In this document: positions 1-10,800 of the stretch, in pieces
Layout: every line of letters begins with the position of its first letter
How positions within the stretch are numbered: the stretch's first letter is position 1
NCBI RefSeq assembly: GCF_001042985.1
Contig: NZ_JYKY01000005.1
Location: 124,001-188,000 of the forward strand
Direction: 5' to 3'
DNA from: Pseudomonas lundensis
Lineage (GTDB): Bacteria; Pseudomonadota; Gammaproteobacteria; Pseudomonadales; Pseudomonadaceae
DNA length: 64,000 nucleotides
Program-made: the position numbers and the translations under genes
Notes under the pieces: model-generated
What the model saw: only the letters and a program-made list of their open reading frames with translations
What the model was told of the DNA's origin: nothing
The model's database searches: none

Positions 1-1833
1 GGCGTCATATTGCAACGGGCCGTCAATCAACAGGGCATGTTGCGATTCGTGCGCCAGCAGGGTGGCTTCACGGACTTTTTCGACCTCTTCACCACTGGCC
101 GAGTCGCCACTGGAATAACTGATCATCGCCACCCGCGGTGTAATGCCGAACGCTGCCGCAGAGTCGGCACTTTGCAGGGCGATTTCGGCCAGTTCAGCCG
201 CCGACGGGTGCGGGTTCATCACGCAGTCGCCGTAGACCAGAACCTGCTCGGGGAAAAGCATGAAGAACACCGACGACACCAGCGTGCAGCCGGGTGCGGT
301 CTTGATCAATTGCAGGGCCGGGCGGATGGTGTTGGCAGTGGAGTGAATGACCCCGGACACCAGGCCGTCCACTTCGTCCAGCGCCAACATCATGGTGCCG
401 ATCACCACCGGGTCTTCGAGCTGCTGTTCAGCCATCGGGGCATTGAGGCTTTTGGTTTTGCGCAACGCCACCATCGGCTCGACATACCGATCGCGAATCA
501 CGTCGGGGTCAAGAATTTCCAGCCCGTCCGGCAGTTCAATACCGTGGGCCTTGGCCACCGCCCGGACTTCGTCAGGCTTGGCCAACAACACACAACGTGC
601 AATGCCGCGTGCCTGACAGATCGCCGCCGCCTGTACGGTTAACGGTTCGCTGCCTTCAGGCAAGACGATACGTTTGTTGGCTTGCTGAGCACGCTGGATC
701 AGTTGATAGCGAAACACGGCAGGGGTGAGGCGCATTTCGCGCGGCGTGCCGCAACGCTGGTGCAACCATTTGGCATCCAGGTGGCTGGCCACGAAATCGG
801 TGATGATTTCCGCACGTTCGCGGTCATCAATCGGGATTTCCTTGTTCAGATTGTTCAGGCGGTTGGCGGTGTCATACGAACCGGTACTGACCGACAGCAC
901 GGGCAGACCCGCTTGCAGGGCGCCGCGGCACAATTCCATCAGGCGCGGGTCGGGCTGGGTGTCGCTGGTCAGCAGCAACCCGGCCAGCGGCACCCCGTTC
1001 ATCGCCGCCAGGCTGACCGCCAGAATGATGTCGTCGCGATCCCCCGGGGTTACCACCAACACACCGGGCTTGAGCAATTGCAGGGTGTTGAGCACGGTGC
1101 GGGCGCACAAAATGATTTTTGACATGCGCCGGGTCTCGTAGTCCCCGGCATTCAGCACGTTGGCACCCAGCAGATCGGCCACGTCACGGGTGCGCGGCGC
1201 GTTGAGTTCGGGCTGATACGGGATGCAGCCCAGCAACTTGAAGTCACCGGTGCGCAGCAGGGGCGAGTGTTCTTTAAGGCGCGCGGCGAAGTCTTCCATG
1301 CTTTCGTCAGTGCGTACCTTGTTCAGGATCACACCGAGGACTTTCGGGTCTTTGGGGCCGCCAAACAGTTGAGCCTGCAATTCGACACGGCCCGAGAGTT
1401 CGGTCAGCACTTCATTCTCGGGCGCCGACACCAGGATCACCTCTGCATCGAGGCTCTTGGCCAAGTGCAAGTTGACCCGGGCGGCATAGCTGGCGCTGCG
1501 GGTCGGAACCATGCCTTCGACGATCAGGACGTCTTTGCCGACCGCGGCTTGCTGGTAGAGGCTGATGATTTCTTCGAGCAGTTCATCCAGTTGGCCATCG
1601 CCCAGCATCCGCTCAACGTGCGCCAACCCCAATGGCTGTGGCGGTTTCAGCCCGTGGGTGCGGGCGACCAGTTCGGTCGAGCGCTCCGGGCCGACATCGC
1701 CGGGGTGCGGCTGGGCAATTGGCTTGAAAAAGCCGACTTTCAGGCCGGCACGCTCCAGTGTGCGCACCAGCCCCAGGCTGATAGAAGTCAGGCCCACACC
1801 AAAATCAGTGGGGGCAATAAAGAAAGTTTGCAT
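1..1833 (-). CDS. pta: Phosphate acetyltransferase (3' end outside window)
   Basis: Converts acetyl-CoA and phosphate to acetyl phosphate and CoA in the cytoplasm. I translated the minus strand by eye from the ATG at 1833, which is preceded by AGGAAG. The frame stays open for 611 codons to the left edge, so about 90 C-terminal residues of a roughly 700-residue long-form Pta are missing. The order is an N-terminal P-loop-like domain (starting MQTFFIAPTDFGVGLTS), a central DRTGG domain, and the PTA_PTB catalytic domain from about residue 380 (for example VLPEGSEPLTVQAA). ackA often neighbours pta, but nothing beyond the edge can be seen. Confidence 0.93.
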   Translation of the reverse strand, partial: MQTFFIAPTDFGVGLTSISLGLVRTLERAGLKVGFFKPIAQPHPGDVGPERSTELVARTHGLKPPQPLGLAHVERMLGDGQLDELLEEIISLYQQAAVGKDVLIVEGMVPTRSASYAARVNLHLAKSLDAEVILVSAPENEVLTELSGRVELQAQLFGGPKDPKVLGVILNKVRTDESMEDFAARLKEHSPLLRTGDFKLLGCIPYQPELNAPRTRDVADLLGANVLNAGDYETRRMSKIILCARTVLNTLQLLKPGVLVVTPGDRDDIILAVSLAAMNGVPLAGLLLTSDTQPDPRLMELCRGALQAGLPVLSVSTGSYDTANRLNNLNKEIPIDDRERAEIITDFVASHLDAKWLHQRCGTPREMRLTPAVFRYQLIQRAQQANKRIVLPEGSEPLTVQAAAICQARGIARCVLLAKPDEVRAVAKAHGIELPDGLEILDPDVIRDRYVEPMVALRKTKSLNAPMAEQQLEDPVVIGTMMLALDEVDGLVSGVIHSTANTIRPALQLIKTAPGCTLVSSVFFMLFPEQVLVYGDCVMNPHPSAAELAEIALQSADSAAAFGITPRVAMISYSSGDSASGEEVEKVREATLLAHESQHALLIDGPLQYDA

Positions 1834-1893
1834 GCGAGCTTCCTGACGTGAGCAGTGCAAGGGCACGCCCGCCGAACGGGTCATGTGCCTGAA

Positions 1894-2109
1894 TCAATTG
1901 CCAAGATTAGCGCTATCCGCCGCTTGAGCACACCAGCCACACGTAAAGGGCTGACCTATTTTTGCGTCGCGTTGTTCGGGGTCAAGCACCCAGGCCCGCG
2001 ATTGCCAGGGCGGTTGATGGCGCTGGTGTTGAGTGTGGCCACAGGACAGTACGACCACCCAATGTGCCTCTTCGTCCTGACGCCATCCAATGATTGTTGA
2101 ACTTTTCAA
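1894..2109 (-). CDS. DUF3565 family small protein
   Basis: A 71-residue cytoplasmic protein of unknown function. It has the family features of a GWRQDEE start, a CGHTQH motif, a QPPWQ segment and a late CGWC pair, which together suggest a small metal-binding fold; that last point is inference. It starts with TTG at 2109, because no ATG or GTG fits the family N-terminus. It lies 60 bp upstream of pta on the same strand, so the two could be cotranscribed, and is divergent from the FKBP gene. Confidence 0.75.
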   Translation of the reverse strand: MKSSTIIGWRQDEEAHWVVVLSCGHTQHQRHQPPWQSRAWVLDPEQRDAKIGQPFTCGWCAQAADSANLGN

Positions 2110-2208
2110 AGGTATCCGTTGGTCTTGGTTGTGTTTCGTTGTGTTCGCTTTCGAGCGTTTGCTTGGTTAAACTTGCGCCCTCAATATTTTTGCAAAAGGT
2201 CTCGCCCC

Positions 2209-2694
2209 ATGACGATCGCCGCCAATAAGGCTGTCTCCATCGACTATACCCTGACCAACGACGCTGGTGAGGTCATCGACAGCTCCGCCGGTGGCGCGCC
2301 GCTGGTTTACCTGCAAGGCGCAGGTAACATCATTCCAGGTCTGGAAAAGGCTCTGGAAGGCAAAGCAGTCGGTGACGAGCTGGAAATTTCCGTAGAGCCT
2401 GAAGACGCGTACGGCGAGTACTCCGCCGAGCTGGTCAGCACGTTGAGCAGCAGCATGTTCGAAGGCGTTGATCAACTTGAAGTGGGCATGCAGTTCCACG
2501 CTTCGGCGCCGGACGGCCAGATGCAAATCGTGACCATCCGTGACCTGGACGGCGACGACGTGACGGTTGACGGTAACCACCCGTTGGCTGGTCAGCGTCT
2601 GAACTTCAAAGTGAAAGTTGTTGCTGTTCGTGACGCGAGCGAAGAAGAAGTTGCTCACGGCCACGTACACGGCGAAGGCGGTCATCAGCACTGA
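2209..2694 (+). CDS. FKBP-type peptidyl-prolyl isomerase, SlyD-like
   Basis: Catalyses cis-trans isomerisation of Xaa-Pro bonds and acts as a folding chaperone in the cytoplasm. The protein has 161 residues from the ATG at 2209, which follows AAAGGT. The reading frame stays open upstream to 2119, but those extra residues do not belong to the family. The N-terminal FKBP half has VSIDYTLTNDAGEVIDSS and a GAGNIIPGLEKAL active-site segment. A SlyD-type insert-in-flap domain follows, and the C-terminus is His-rich (HGHVHGEGGHQH), which in SlyD binds nickel or zinc. It is a single gene followed by a strong terminator. Confidence 0.93.
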   Translation: MTIAANKAVSIDYTLTNDAGEVIDSSAGGAPLVYLQGAGNIIPGLEKALEGKAVGDELEISVEPEDAYGEYSAELVSTLSSSMFEGVDQLEVGMQFHASAPDGQMQIVTIRDLDGDDVTVDGNHPLAGQRLNFKVKVVAVRDASEEEVAHGHVHGEGGHQH

Positions 2695-2728
2695 TGACGG
2701 CTGCTACGCTCTGTTGAGCGAGCCAGAG

Positions 2729-2756
2729 AAGGGCGCCTGCGGGCGCCTTTTTTCAT
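2729..2756 (+). terminator. Rho-independent terminator after the FKBP gene
   Basis: A perfect GGCGCC stem with a TGCG loop is extended by A-T pairs and followed by TTTTTT. It lies 35 bp after the FKBP stop and 70 bp before the glutathione peroxidase start. Confidence 0.88.
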
Positions 2757-2826
2757 CTGTACAGCCTACGGCGATCGGCATCCGGAGCGATTGCCTGAAC
2801 CCGATCCCGAGATTTTGGAGTCCGTC

Positions 2827-3309
2827 ATGAGTGCTTTTCACGACCTTACCCTGGACGCCCTCGACGGCAATGAATTGCCCCTGGCCGGCCTTAAGGGCCG
2901 CGTCGTGCTGGTGGTGAACGTGGCTTCCAAGTGCGGCTTGACGCCTCAGTACGCAGCGCTGGAAAACCTGTATCAGCAATACCGCGAGCAAGGCTTCAGT
3001 GTGCTGGGCGTGCCCTGCAATCAGTTTGCCGGGCAGGAGCCGGGCACCGGGGAAGATATTCAGGCGTTCTGCAGCCTGAACTACGGGGTGACTTTCCCGA
3101 TGAGCAGCAAGCTTGACGTCAATGGCCCGGAACGTCACCAGCTCTATCGCTTGCTGGCAGGCGAAGGCGCCGAGTTCCCGGGCGAGATCACCTGGAACTT
3201 CGAAAAATTCCTGATGGGCAAGGACGGTCGGGTGTTGGCGCGGTTTTCCCCGCGTACGCCACCGGATGACCCCACGGTTATTCAGGCGATTGAAAAAGCG
3301 CTGGCTTAA
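2827..3309 (+). CDS. Glutathione peroxidase family (thiol peroxidase)
   Basis: Reduces hydroperoxides. The 160-residue protein has the family blocks VVNVASKCGLTPQY (peroxidatic Cys36 in place of selenocysteine), VLGVPCNQFAGQEPG, and ITWNFEKFLMGKDG with the conserved Trp-Asn. Bacterial Cys-type members usually use thioredoxin rather than glutathione; I infer that here, and trxB lies 2.3 kb away. The start is the ATG at 2827 with GGAG just upstream. Its TAA overlaps the TAA of the convergent glycosyltransferase gene. Confidence 0.93.
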   Translation: MSAFHDLTLDALDGNELPLAGLKGRVVLVVNVASKCGLTPQYAALENLYQQYREQGFSVLGVPCNQFAGQEPGTGEDIQAFCSLNYGVTFPMSSKLDVNGPERHQLYRLLAGEGAEFPGEITWNFEKFLMGKDGRVLARFSPRTPPDDPTVIQAIEKALA

Positions 3310-4496
3310 GGCTTTTTCACCGCGACGGGAACCGGCACCGCCTGGGTGCCGGTCTGGCCGTGACACGCGCTGTACAGCAACCCCTCAAACTGCCTGATGA
3401 TGGCGGGCCAGCCCTGACGGCTGGCATGCTGGCGCGCATTCAGGCGCACCGTACGCAGGGTTTCCGGGTTTTCCAGCAGCCAGCACGCGGCTTGCGTCCA
3501 CGCATGTTCATCCCCGGTCATGGCCAGCACGCCGTTATAGCCCTGGCGGATGTGCAAGCCCGCAGCGGCTTCGTCATACGCCACCACGCCCAGCCCCGAT
3601 GCCAGGGCTTCGAGTACGACGTTGCCAAAGGTTTCGGTCATGCTCGGAAACAAAAACACATCCCCACTGGCGTAATGTTCGGCCAGCGCCTCCCCGCACT
3701 GCATGCCACAAAAGATCGCTTCGGGCAGCGACGCTTCGAGGTGAGCCCGTTTGGGGCCGTCTCCGACGATGATCAATTTGAAACGTCGCGAAGGGTATTG
3801 CGCTTCCAATGCCTGCAAACCCCGCTTGAGCGCGCCGAGATTCTTTTCTGGGGCCAGCCGTCCCACGTGCAGCAACGCGATGTCGTCCTCACGCAGCCCC
3901 CAGCTTTGACGCAAGGCCTGTTGGCGCCTGGACGGGTTGAAGCGTCGGCTGTCGACCCCCCGGCTGAGCAGGTGCAGACGCTCAAAGTGCCTGCGCTCCA
4001 GCTCAAGACGCTGGCTGGTGCTGGGCACCAGCGTCAGCGCACAACGGTTATGAAACCAGCGTAAATAGTGGGTCAGGGCGCGCGTGATGAAACCCCAGCC
4101 GTACGGATGGGTGTACTGCTGGAAGTTGGTGTGAAAACCGCTGACCACGGCAATTCCCAAACGCCTGGCTACCCGCAACGCACACAGGCCCAACGGCCCT
4201 TCCGTGGCGATGTACACCACGTCCGGCCGCTGTAGCTGCCAGCGTTTGCTCAAGCGCCGGGCAGAGGTCATGCCCCATTGCAAGCCGGAGTAGCGAGGGA
4301 TTGGCCAACCGCGGCATAGCATCACGTGCTCATTGCTGCGCTGCGTGCCATCCACGTGTTGCCGCGGGCGTATCAGCTCCACGTGGTGATTCAGCGCGCG
4401 TAATCCTTCATATAGATGGCCAAGGGTATGGGCCACGCCGTTGATTTCGGGTGGGAAGGTTTCAGTGATGAGGGCGATGCGAAGGGCAGTGGTCAT
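3306..4496 (-). CDS. GT4-family glycosyltransferase (GT-B fold)
   Basis: A 396-residue retaining glycosyltransferase with a Glyco_transf_4 N-terminal domain (ALITETFPPEINGVAHTLG) and a Glycos_transf_1 C-terminal domain. The donor-site landmarks are HVGRLAPEKNLGAL and SMTETFGNVVLEALASG, which carries the EX7E pair. This sequence type resembles MgtA-like enzymes that add mannose or glucose to lipids, but neither acceptor nor donor can be read from the sequence. The ATG at 4496 puts the family N-terminus first; an upstream ATG at 4520 would add eight unrelated residues. It is a single gene, convergent with the peroxidase. Confidence 0.85.
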   Translation of the reverse strand: MTTALRIALITETFPPEINGVAHTLGHLYEGLRALNHHVELIRPRQHVDGTQRSNEHVMLCRGWPIPRYSGLQWGMTSARRLSKRWQLQRPDVVYIATEGPLGLCALRVARRLGIAVVSGFHTNFQQYTHPYGWGFITRALTHYLRWFHNRCALTLVPSTSQRLELERRHFERLHLLSRGVDSRRFNPSRRQQALRQSWGLREDDIALLHVGRLAPEKNLGALKRGLQALEAQYPSRRFKLIIVGDGPKRAHLEASLPEAIFCGMQCGEALAEHYASGDVFLFPSMTETFGNVVLEALASGLGVVAYDEAAAGLHIRQGYNGVLAMTGDEHAWTQAACWLLENPETLRTVRLNARQHASRQGWPAIIRQFEGLLYSACHGQTGTQAVPVPVAVKKP

Positions 4497-4560
4497 GACT
4501 CCAGTGTCGGGCGGAGCCATGACGTCGATGTTTCACGGTGATGATGGATTTATGAATCTG

Positions 4561-5310
4561 TCAGCGGCTCTGGAGCGCATCTTCCCCGCGTTCACGCACC
4601 CAGAACAGCGTGGCGCCGGCCACGGCGGCGGGCATCATCAGCAGGTTGACCACCGGGATAAGCAACACCAGGTAAACAATCCCGCCAAAACTCATGCTCT
4701 GCCAGCGCTTTTCACGCAGCCAGGCGAGCATCTCGTTCCAGCCCAGCTTGTGGTTGTCCGCCGGGTAGTCGATGTATTGGATGGCCATCATCCAGATCCC
4801 GAATACCAACCACAGGGGCGCGGCGATCAAGTTCAACACCGGGATAAACGACAGGACCATCAACGCCAGGGCGCGAGGCAGGAAATACCCCAATTTGCGC
4901 ATTTCACGGGCCAGCGTACGCGGCACCATGGCGATCAATTCGCCCCAACTGAAGGCGGGAAAATCATCGCTGCCGCGCACCACGACTTCGACTTTTTCAG
5001 ACAAAAAACCATTGAACGGGGCGGCAATAATGTTGGCCAGCAGGGTGAAAGTAAAAAACACCATCAGCGCCACCAGCACCACGAACAACGGCCAGAGCAC
5101 GTAATTGAGAAAACTCAGCCAGTCGGGCAGCGAGGGCATCAACGTATCGACCCAGAGGCTGAATTGATGGCCGGCAAAATAGATCAGGCCGACGAACAGC
5201 AGCAGGTTGATCAGCAGGGGCAATAGCACAAACACGCGCAGGCCAGGGCTAAGTACCAGCTTGAGGCCTTCGCGCAAGTACTGCGGGCCAGAAAGAACAG
5301 GGGCGGGCAT
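4561..5310 (-). CDS. cysZ: Sulfate transporter CysZ (EI24 family)
   Basis: Inner-membrane sulfate uptake protein for assimilatory cysteine synthesis. It is 249 residues, close to E. coli CysZ, with hydrophobic helices around residues 25-46, 65-95, 135-165 and 200-230. Family blocks are the start [19 protein letters not shown] and the middle [20 protein letters not shown]. It is 64 bp upstream of the glycosyltransferase on the same strand and divergent from trxB. No other sulfur genes are adjacent. Confidence 0.92.
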   Translation of the reverse strand: MPAPVLSGPQYLREGLKLVLSPGLRVFVLLPLLINLLLFVGLIYFAGHQFSLWVDTLMPSLPDWLSFLNYVLWPLFVVLVALMVFFTFTLLANIIAAPFNGFLSEKVEVVVRGSDDFPAFSWGELIAMVPRTLAREMRKLGYFLPRALALMVLSFIPVLNLIAAPLWLVFGIWMMAIQYIDYPADNHKLGWNEMLAWLREKRWQSMSFGGIVYLVLLIPVVNLLMMPAAVAGATLFWVRERGEDALQSR

Positions 5311-6585
<1,275 letters not shown>

Positions 6586-6602
6586 TAGCCGTCTGAACGA
6601 AA

Positions 6603-6636
6603 GGGGGCAGTGGGGCTTTAACCCCCCCGCTGCCCG
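6603..6636 (+). terminator. Hairpin after trxB
   Basis: GGGCAG-x-GGGG pairs with CCCC-xx-CTGCCC around a CTTTA loop, 18 bp after the trxB stop. The T-run after it is weak (GGTTTACC), so it may end transcripts inefficiently or only stabilise the 3' end. Confidence 0.45.
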
Positions 6637-6701
6637 GTTTACCTCAATGCCCGCCTCTCACGATGTGGGCATTTTTGGTTGTACACGTTAAGACCAATCG
6701 T

Positions 6702-7832
6702 TCATGTGTTGTCCGACGCCTGCCGCTCAGCGCGATACACGTGCGCGAAAATCTCGGTGATGTCATGCCGCGGGTATTGCTTTCTCAGGGTGCGCACCTT
6801 GGCGCTGAGCCGCACCAAGGTGTTGCTGGGCTTGGCTCGTTGCTCCACTGGCAGGGGTTGCGACCAGTCGATCAGGGCCTGAGGCAGGGCGCGGCGGCCG
6901 TTTTTGTCGATGCGCTTGATTTCCCACTCGACCAGGCGATTGGGCAGGGTCCAGAAGGTCATGACGTGGTAGACGTACCAGAAAAATGCGTACACCCAGC
7001 CCACTTCTTTCTCACGCAAACGCCGGTGCAGGCCGGCCCGGGCATTGCGGAAAGTGTGCAGCCCTTCATGGGGTGGATCGTTTGGGCCTTGCAGCCCCAG
7101 CGGGTCTTGCATGGCCTTGAGGTCATCCAGTTCGTATGCCATATAAGCGCGAACGGCCTCCCAATGGGCGATGCCCAGTTGCGACCCGGCACACTGGAAT
7201 TCCAGAGTGACCCATTCACCCTCATGTTCAAAACCCATGCCCATGCCGTACTGGCGAGTGGCGCCGTATTGCGTGGCGCTATGGGACTGAATCACCCATG
7301 CGCAGAGTGATTCCCAAGGCACAAATAAAGGCTCGGTAGCTCCGTCGGGCATGAAACAGACTTCGCGCCGTTGCCGGTTGAAGCGGGTGGGGATGATTTC
7401 GGTGAAGAGCTTGTGGGCCTTGAGCCAGACGAAAAGGCACATGGCACTTGTGAAAAGCCACATCATTACGGCAATGGGCCAGCAAGCGAAGAAAACGTCC
7501 TCAGTAAACTCTCTGACCAGCTCAGGAGAATAGTCGAGCAGTGCTGCCGCAAAGCCGCTAATCATCGGGAAACCAAAAGCGATAATACAGGCACACGTAA
7601 ATGGTGCTCCCAATGACATCTGGTACGAGAACACTTGCGGGTTACCGCCCCCAAAGTCTAAATACACATCGTTGATGTCGCTGATATATGGGCAATACGG
7701 ATGGGCATCTGTAGGAAGAGGTAACGGTGCCAGGTATGTCTTACGACCCGTCAGGAAAGGTTCGACATCACCTGCCCGGCGTAACGCTTCAGGCACAGAG
7801 CTCAAATGCGATCTGTTTGGGTATTCACGCAT
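6702..7832 (-). CDS. DUF6708 membrane protein, candidate T6SS immunity or accessory protein
   Basis: A 376-residue protein with two predicted membrane helices at about residues 75-98 and 114-138. A soluble domain follows and contains FNRQRREVCF near residue 152, the signature of DUF6708 proteins, which I know as frequent neighbours of T6SS toxins. It starts 8 bp inside the 3' end of the effector gene, so the two are very likely translated together. Immunity to pore-forming effectors is usually an inner-membrane protein, which fits, but the immunity role is inference. Base composition falls over the helix-coding part (about 45 percent G+C at 7561-7620). Confidence 0.72.
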   Translation of the reverse strand: MREYPNRSHLSSVPEALRRAGDVEPFLTGRKTYLAPLPLPTDAHPYCPYISDINDVYLDFGGGNPQVFSYQMSLGAPFTCACIIAFGFPMISGFAAALLDYSPELVREFTEDVFFACWPIAVMMWLFTSAMCLFVWLKAHKLFTEIIPTRFNRQRREVCFMPDGATEPLFVPWESLCAWVIQSHSATQYGATRQYGMGMGFEHEGEWVTLEFQCAGSQLGIAHWEAVRAYMAYELDDLKAMQDPLGLQGPNDPPHEGLHTFRNARAGLHRRLREKEVGWVYAFFWYVYHVMTFWTLPNRLVEWEIKRIDKNGRRALPQALIDWSQPLPVEQRAKPSNTLVRLSAKVRTLRKQYPRHDITEIFAHVYRAERQASDNT

Positions 7833-10800
7833 CAGGGATTTCCTTTAATGCCAAAACGTCGACAGCCAACAAGGTCAGCGCAGGGGAGGGTAACGGGTGG
7901 GCGGCTGAAGGATACTGGCCTTCCTCAAAGGGGTTAAAGTGGATAAGGTGCGAGCGCACGACCGGTTGGCCCTGTTCATCCGCAGACATCAGCTGAAGTT
8001 CAAGTAACAGTTCTTCATGCAACTTGCCGTTAATGCGTTCAGGGTGATTCGGATAACTCAGGTTTAACCTCAGCCCCGGCGTATTAGGTGCGCCCGTTTC
8101 CACACGAAAAAGCCCGGCCTGTACCGGTTCACTGAGTTCTTGCGCGTACTTTCTGGGGCGTCTGCCCCCGTCCAATACCGTGATAAAACGCCGGGCCCCA
8201 ACCTTTAACCCATGAGGGGGCTGCCCGCCTAATGGCGCTTGAAAGTCTTGCAGGTTTAAACCCGGCAGATTGATGGTGATCTCCCCGACTTGAGTGGCCG
8301 GGAACCAGCCTGCCAAATACGAGCGTTCCGGGCGGCGCTTGACCTGAACGAAGGGGGCTTGCAGCAACGCTTGAAGGTGACTTTGAAAGCCGGCGAGGCT
8401 GAGGTTTTTTTGTTTGTCTGTTTCCAGCCCCCACGGTGTGCTTTGTAGCCACTGGTCGTGAGCGCTGGTGTTGTAGTGGTTGTACATCCAAGTTCCTGCA
8501 AGTTCGAGCAGGGTGAATAGTCCTCCTACAAGACTGAAGCGGAGAAACACCAGGGAAAGACGAGCGCCTGAAATTATCCAGGCAGTGTTTCTGGCTGGGC
8601 CTTTAGCTGCACTAAATACCTGAGCTACTGAGCTAATACTGTTAAATAGACCATATGCATTGCTGGCGCCTAAACCGCTGGCACTGATCAGCTGTAATAC
8701 TGCACCGTTTTGAGTACCTCGATTGCCGCTTCGTACAGCTTCTACCCAATTGCCGTGGTAAGTACTGGAGCTAATTAATGCTGAGTATAAGCCAAAAGCA
8801 TACGTCCCAACTCCCAATCCAACATGCAACTTCCCCAGAGTGACTTGTAAACTACTTGGAGAGGTCATTCTTAAACTGGCTTTCAAATTTTCAATCTGAG
8901 CATTCAATGCTGTATCAAAAGCGCCTTGAGCAGCAGCAAAACCACTTGCACCGGTCGCTGCCAGAGAGCTTATAAGTGGCATAAACTTACGATCTTTCCG
9001 AGCAACACCCATTACCTCTTTAGTCACCTGAAGAAAGTTCACCAACTGCGCGAAAAACAACAACAGCGCTGCCCCGTCCCCCAGCACATTCATCACCGGC
9101 GCACGGTGAACGCCTTCTTTAAAGTTGCTCATTAAACTTGCGACTTGGCGATGGCCTTCCGGGGCGAAAATGACGGTCATGCCTGCACGCCCGGGTGCCG
9201 ATCCGAAGAGCCTGACATGTTCGTCGGGCAGTTCCGGGATGGGGCTGATGCTGGCGGCCAGTCGGGCCTCTCCTTGGGTCAGTTGCCCGCGCAGGGTGTT
9301 GATTTCGTGCAGTAGCTGTTGGGATTTGAGCGAGCGATGGCCGTCAACGCGGTTGACCTGCTGACGCTTATGCTTGAGTTTCAACAGCCTTTCGCGCTGG
9401 TCCAGCACCTCTTTCAGGGTTTCGCGCAGGCTGTCCAGCTCGGCCGGGGTGGCAAAGTGAAAGGTTGCGCCTTCCGTTTTGGCCGCCTGCAAAATGCGCA
9501 GGGTCAATGCCTGGGGCAGGTCTCGAAACAATTGGTCGAGGTCCGGCATGGTGTTGCCTTTGACAATGCCGTCAAAACTGGTAACCAGGGATTCCAGCCC
9601 GCGGTTCAGGGCCGGGCTCCAGGCGTGTTGTGCGGCATGGGCCACGTTGCGCGTGCTTTCTGGTAGCTCGTCCAGCGCTGGCAGGCGACCGCGTTCCAGG
9701 GTGTCCAGACGCGCCAGTTGCTCGGGCAAGTTGTTGTACACGGCCAAGCTGCTGGCAAGTAAAAAGGCGTACTGAACCCACAACGCCGTTTGTTCGCTAA
9801 TGGGCAGGGTGTAGTACAACGTGAGAACGAATTGCGGGTTGCCTTCGAGGTAGGCCAGCAATTGGTCGCACGCTTCATCGCTGCGGCAAATATCTTTCAG
9901 GCAGGCGTATTCAAGTGAGAACGCGTGATCCACTTGCCCTGCCTGTTGGGCATCGAAGTACCAGGCAGCGTTGTGAAAGGCGCCGCGGGCTATCAGAGCA
10001 ACCCGGTCAGCGGTGATGCTGTCCAGCACACGGTTCCAGCGCTCAAGCCCGTCACGATGTGCCTGCAGCTCGCGATCCATGGCGGGGCGGTCGATGAGTT
10101 CGTTCACGCCTCGCTGGCCGAACCGTGCGCCAAACAGGATGTCTTGGGTATCACGGCTGCGTTGTTTACCCAGGGTTATCAACGCGTCGAAATGGGCCTC
10201 GACAAACGCAGCAGGTGCTACGCGAAAATGCGCTCGCGTGTAATAACAGCGGTCGATATCTTCAACGGCTCGCACCGCGAGCAATTGTAGGTCTGGCACA
10301 TACGCTTGATACAGCGCTGCCTCCATCTCAGCCTCACGCCTCAGGGCTTCAAGGTCTGCTGGAATCGATGTGTTGGGGGGCGGCGTCATCAGTCCGCCTC
10401 GATTGAGGTACTCGTGTATCGCTTTGCCCGTCACCGCGCGCTCAGGCTCAGGCAGTTTTTTGAAGTCTTCCAGCAGTGCCTGGATGGCCGGGTCATCGAG
10501 GGTGGCCGCGAATGTTTGCCAGTCCGATTCGGCCAACCAGGTGAGGGACTCGATGTAACACCCCAACAGGTAATTCCGCTCGTTGTGACCCTTTTGCGCT
10601 CCACCGTTGGCCCAGTCAGTGACCCAGCCTACGACTTCATCCTGATAATTGGCCAAGTCACGTAAAACGCCCAGGGTGTCATCCAGCACTAAATAGAGAA
10701 TGTCATGGTGGTACTCCGGCGCCACGCTGCTGGCCAGGGTGCCCATGGATATCTGTTGGAAGCGTCGGGGCTGTTCCCACAGATAAGGCTGGCGCTCGTG

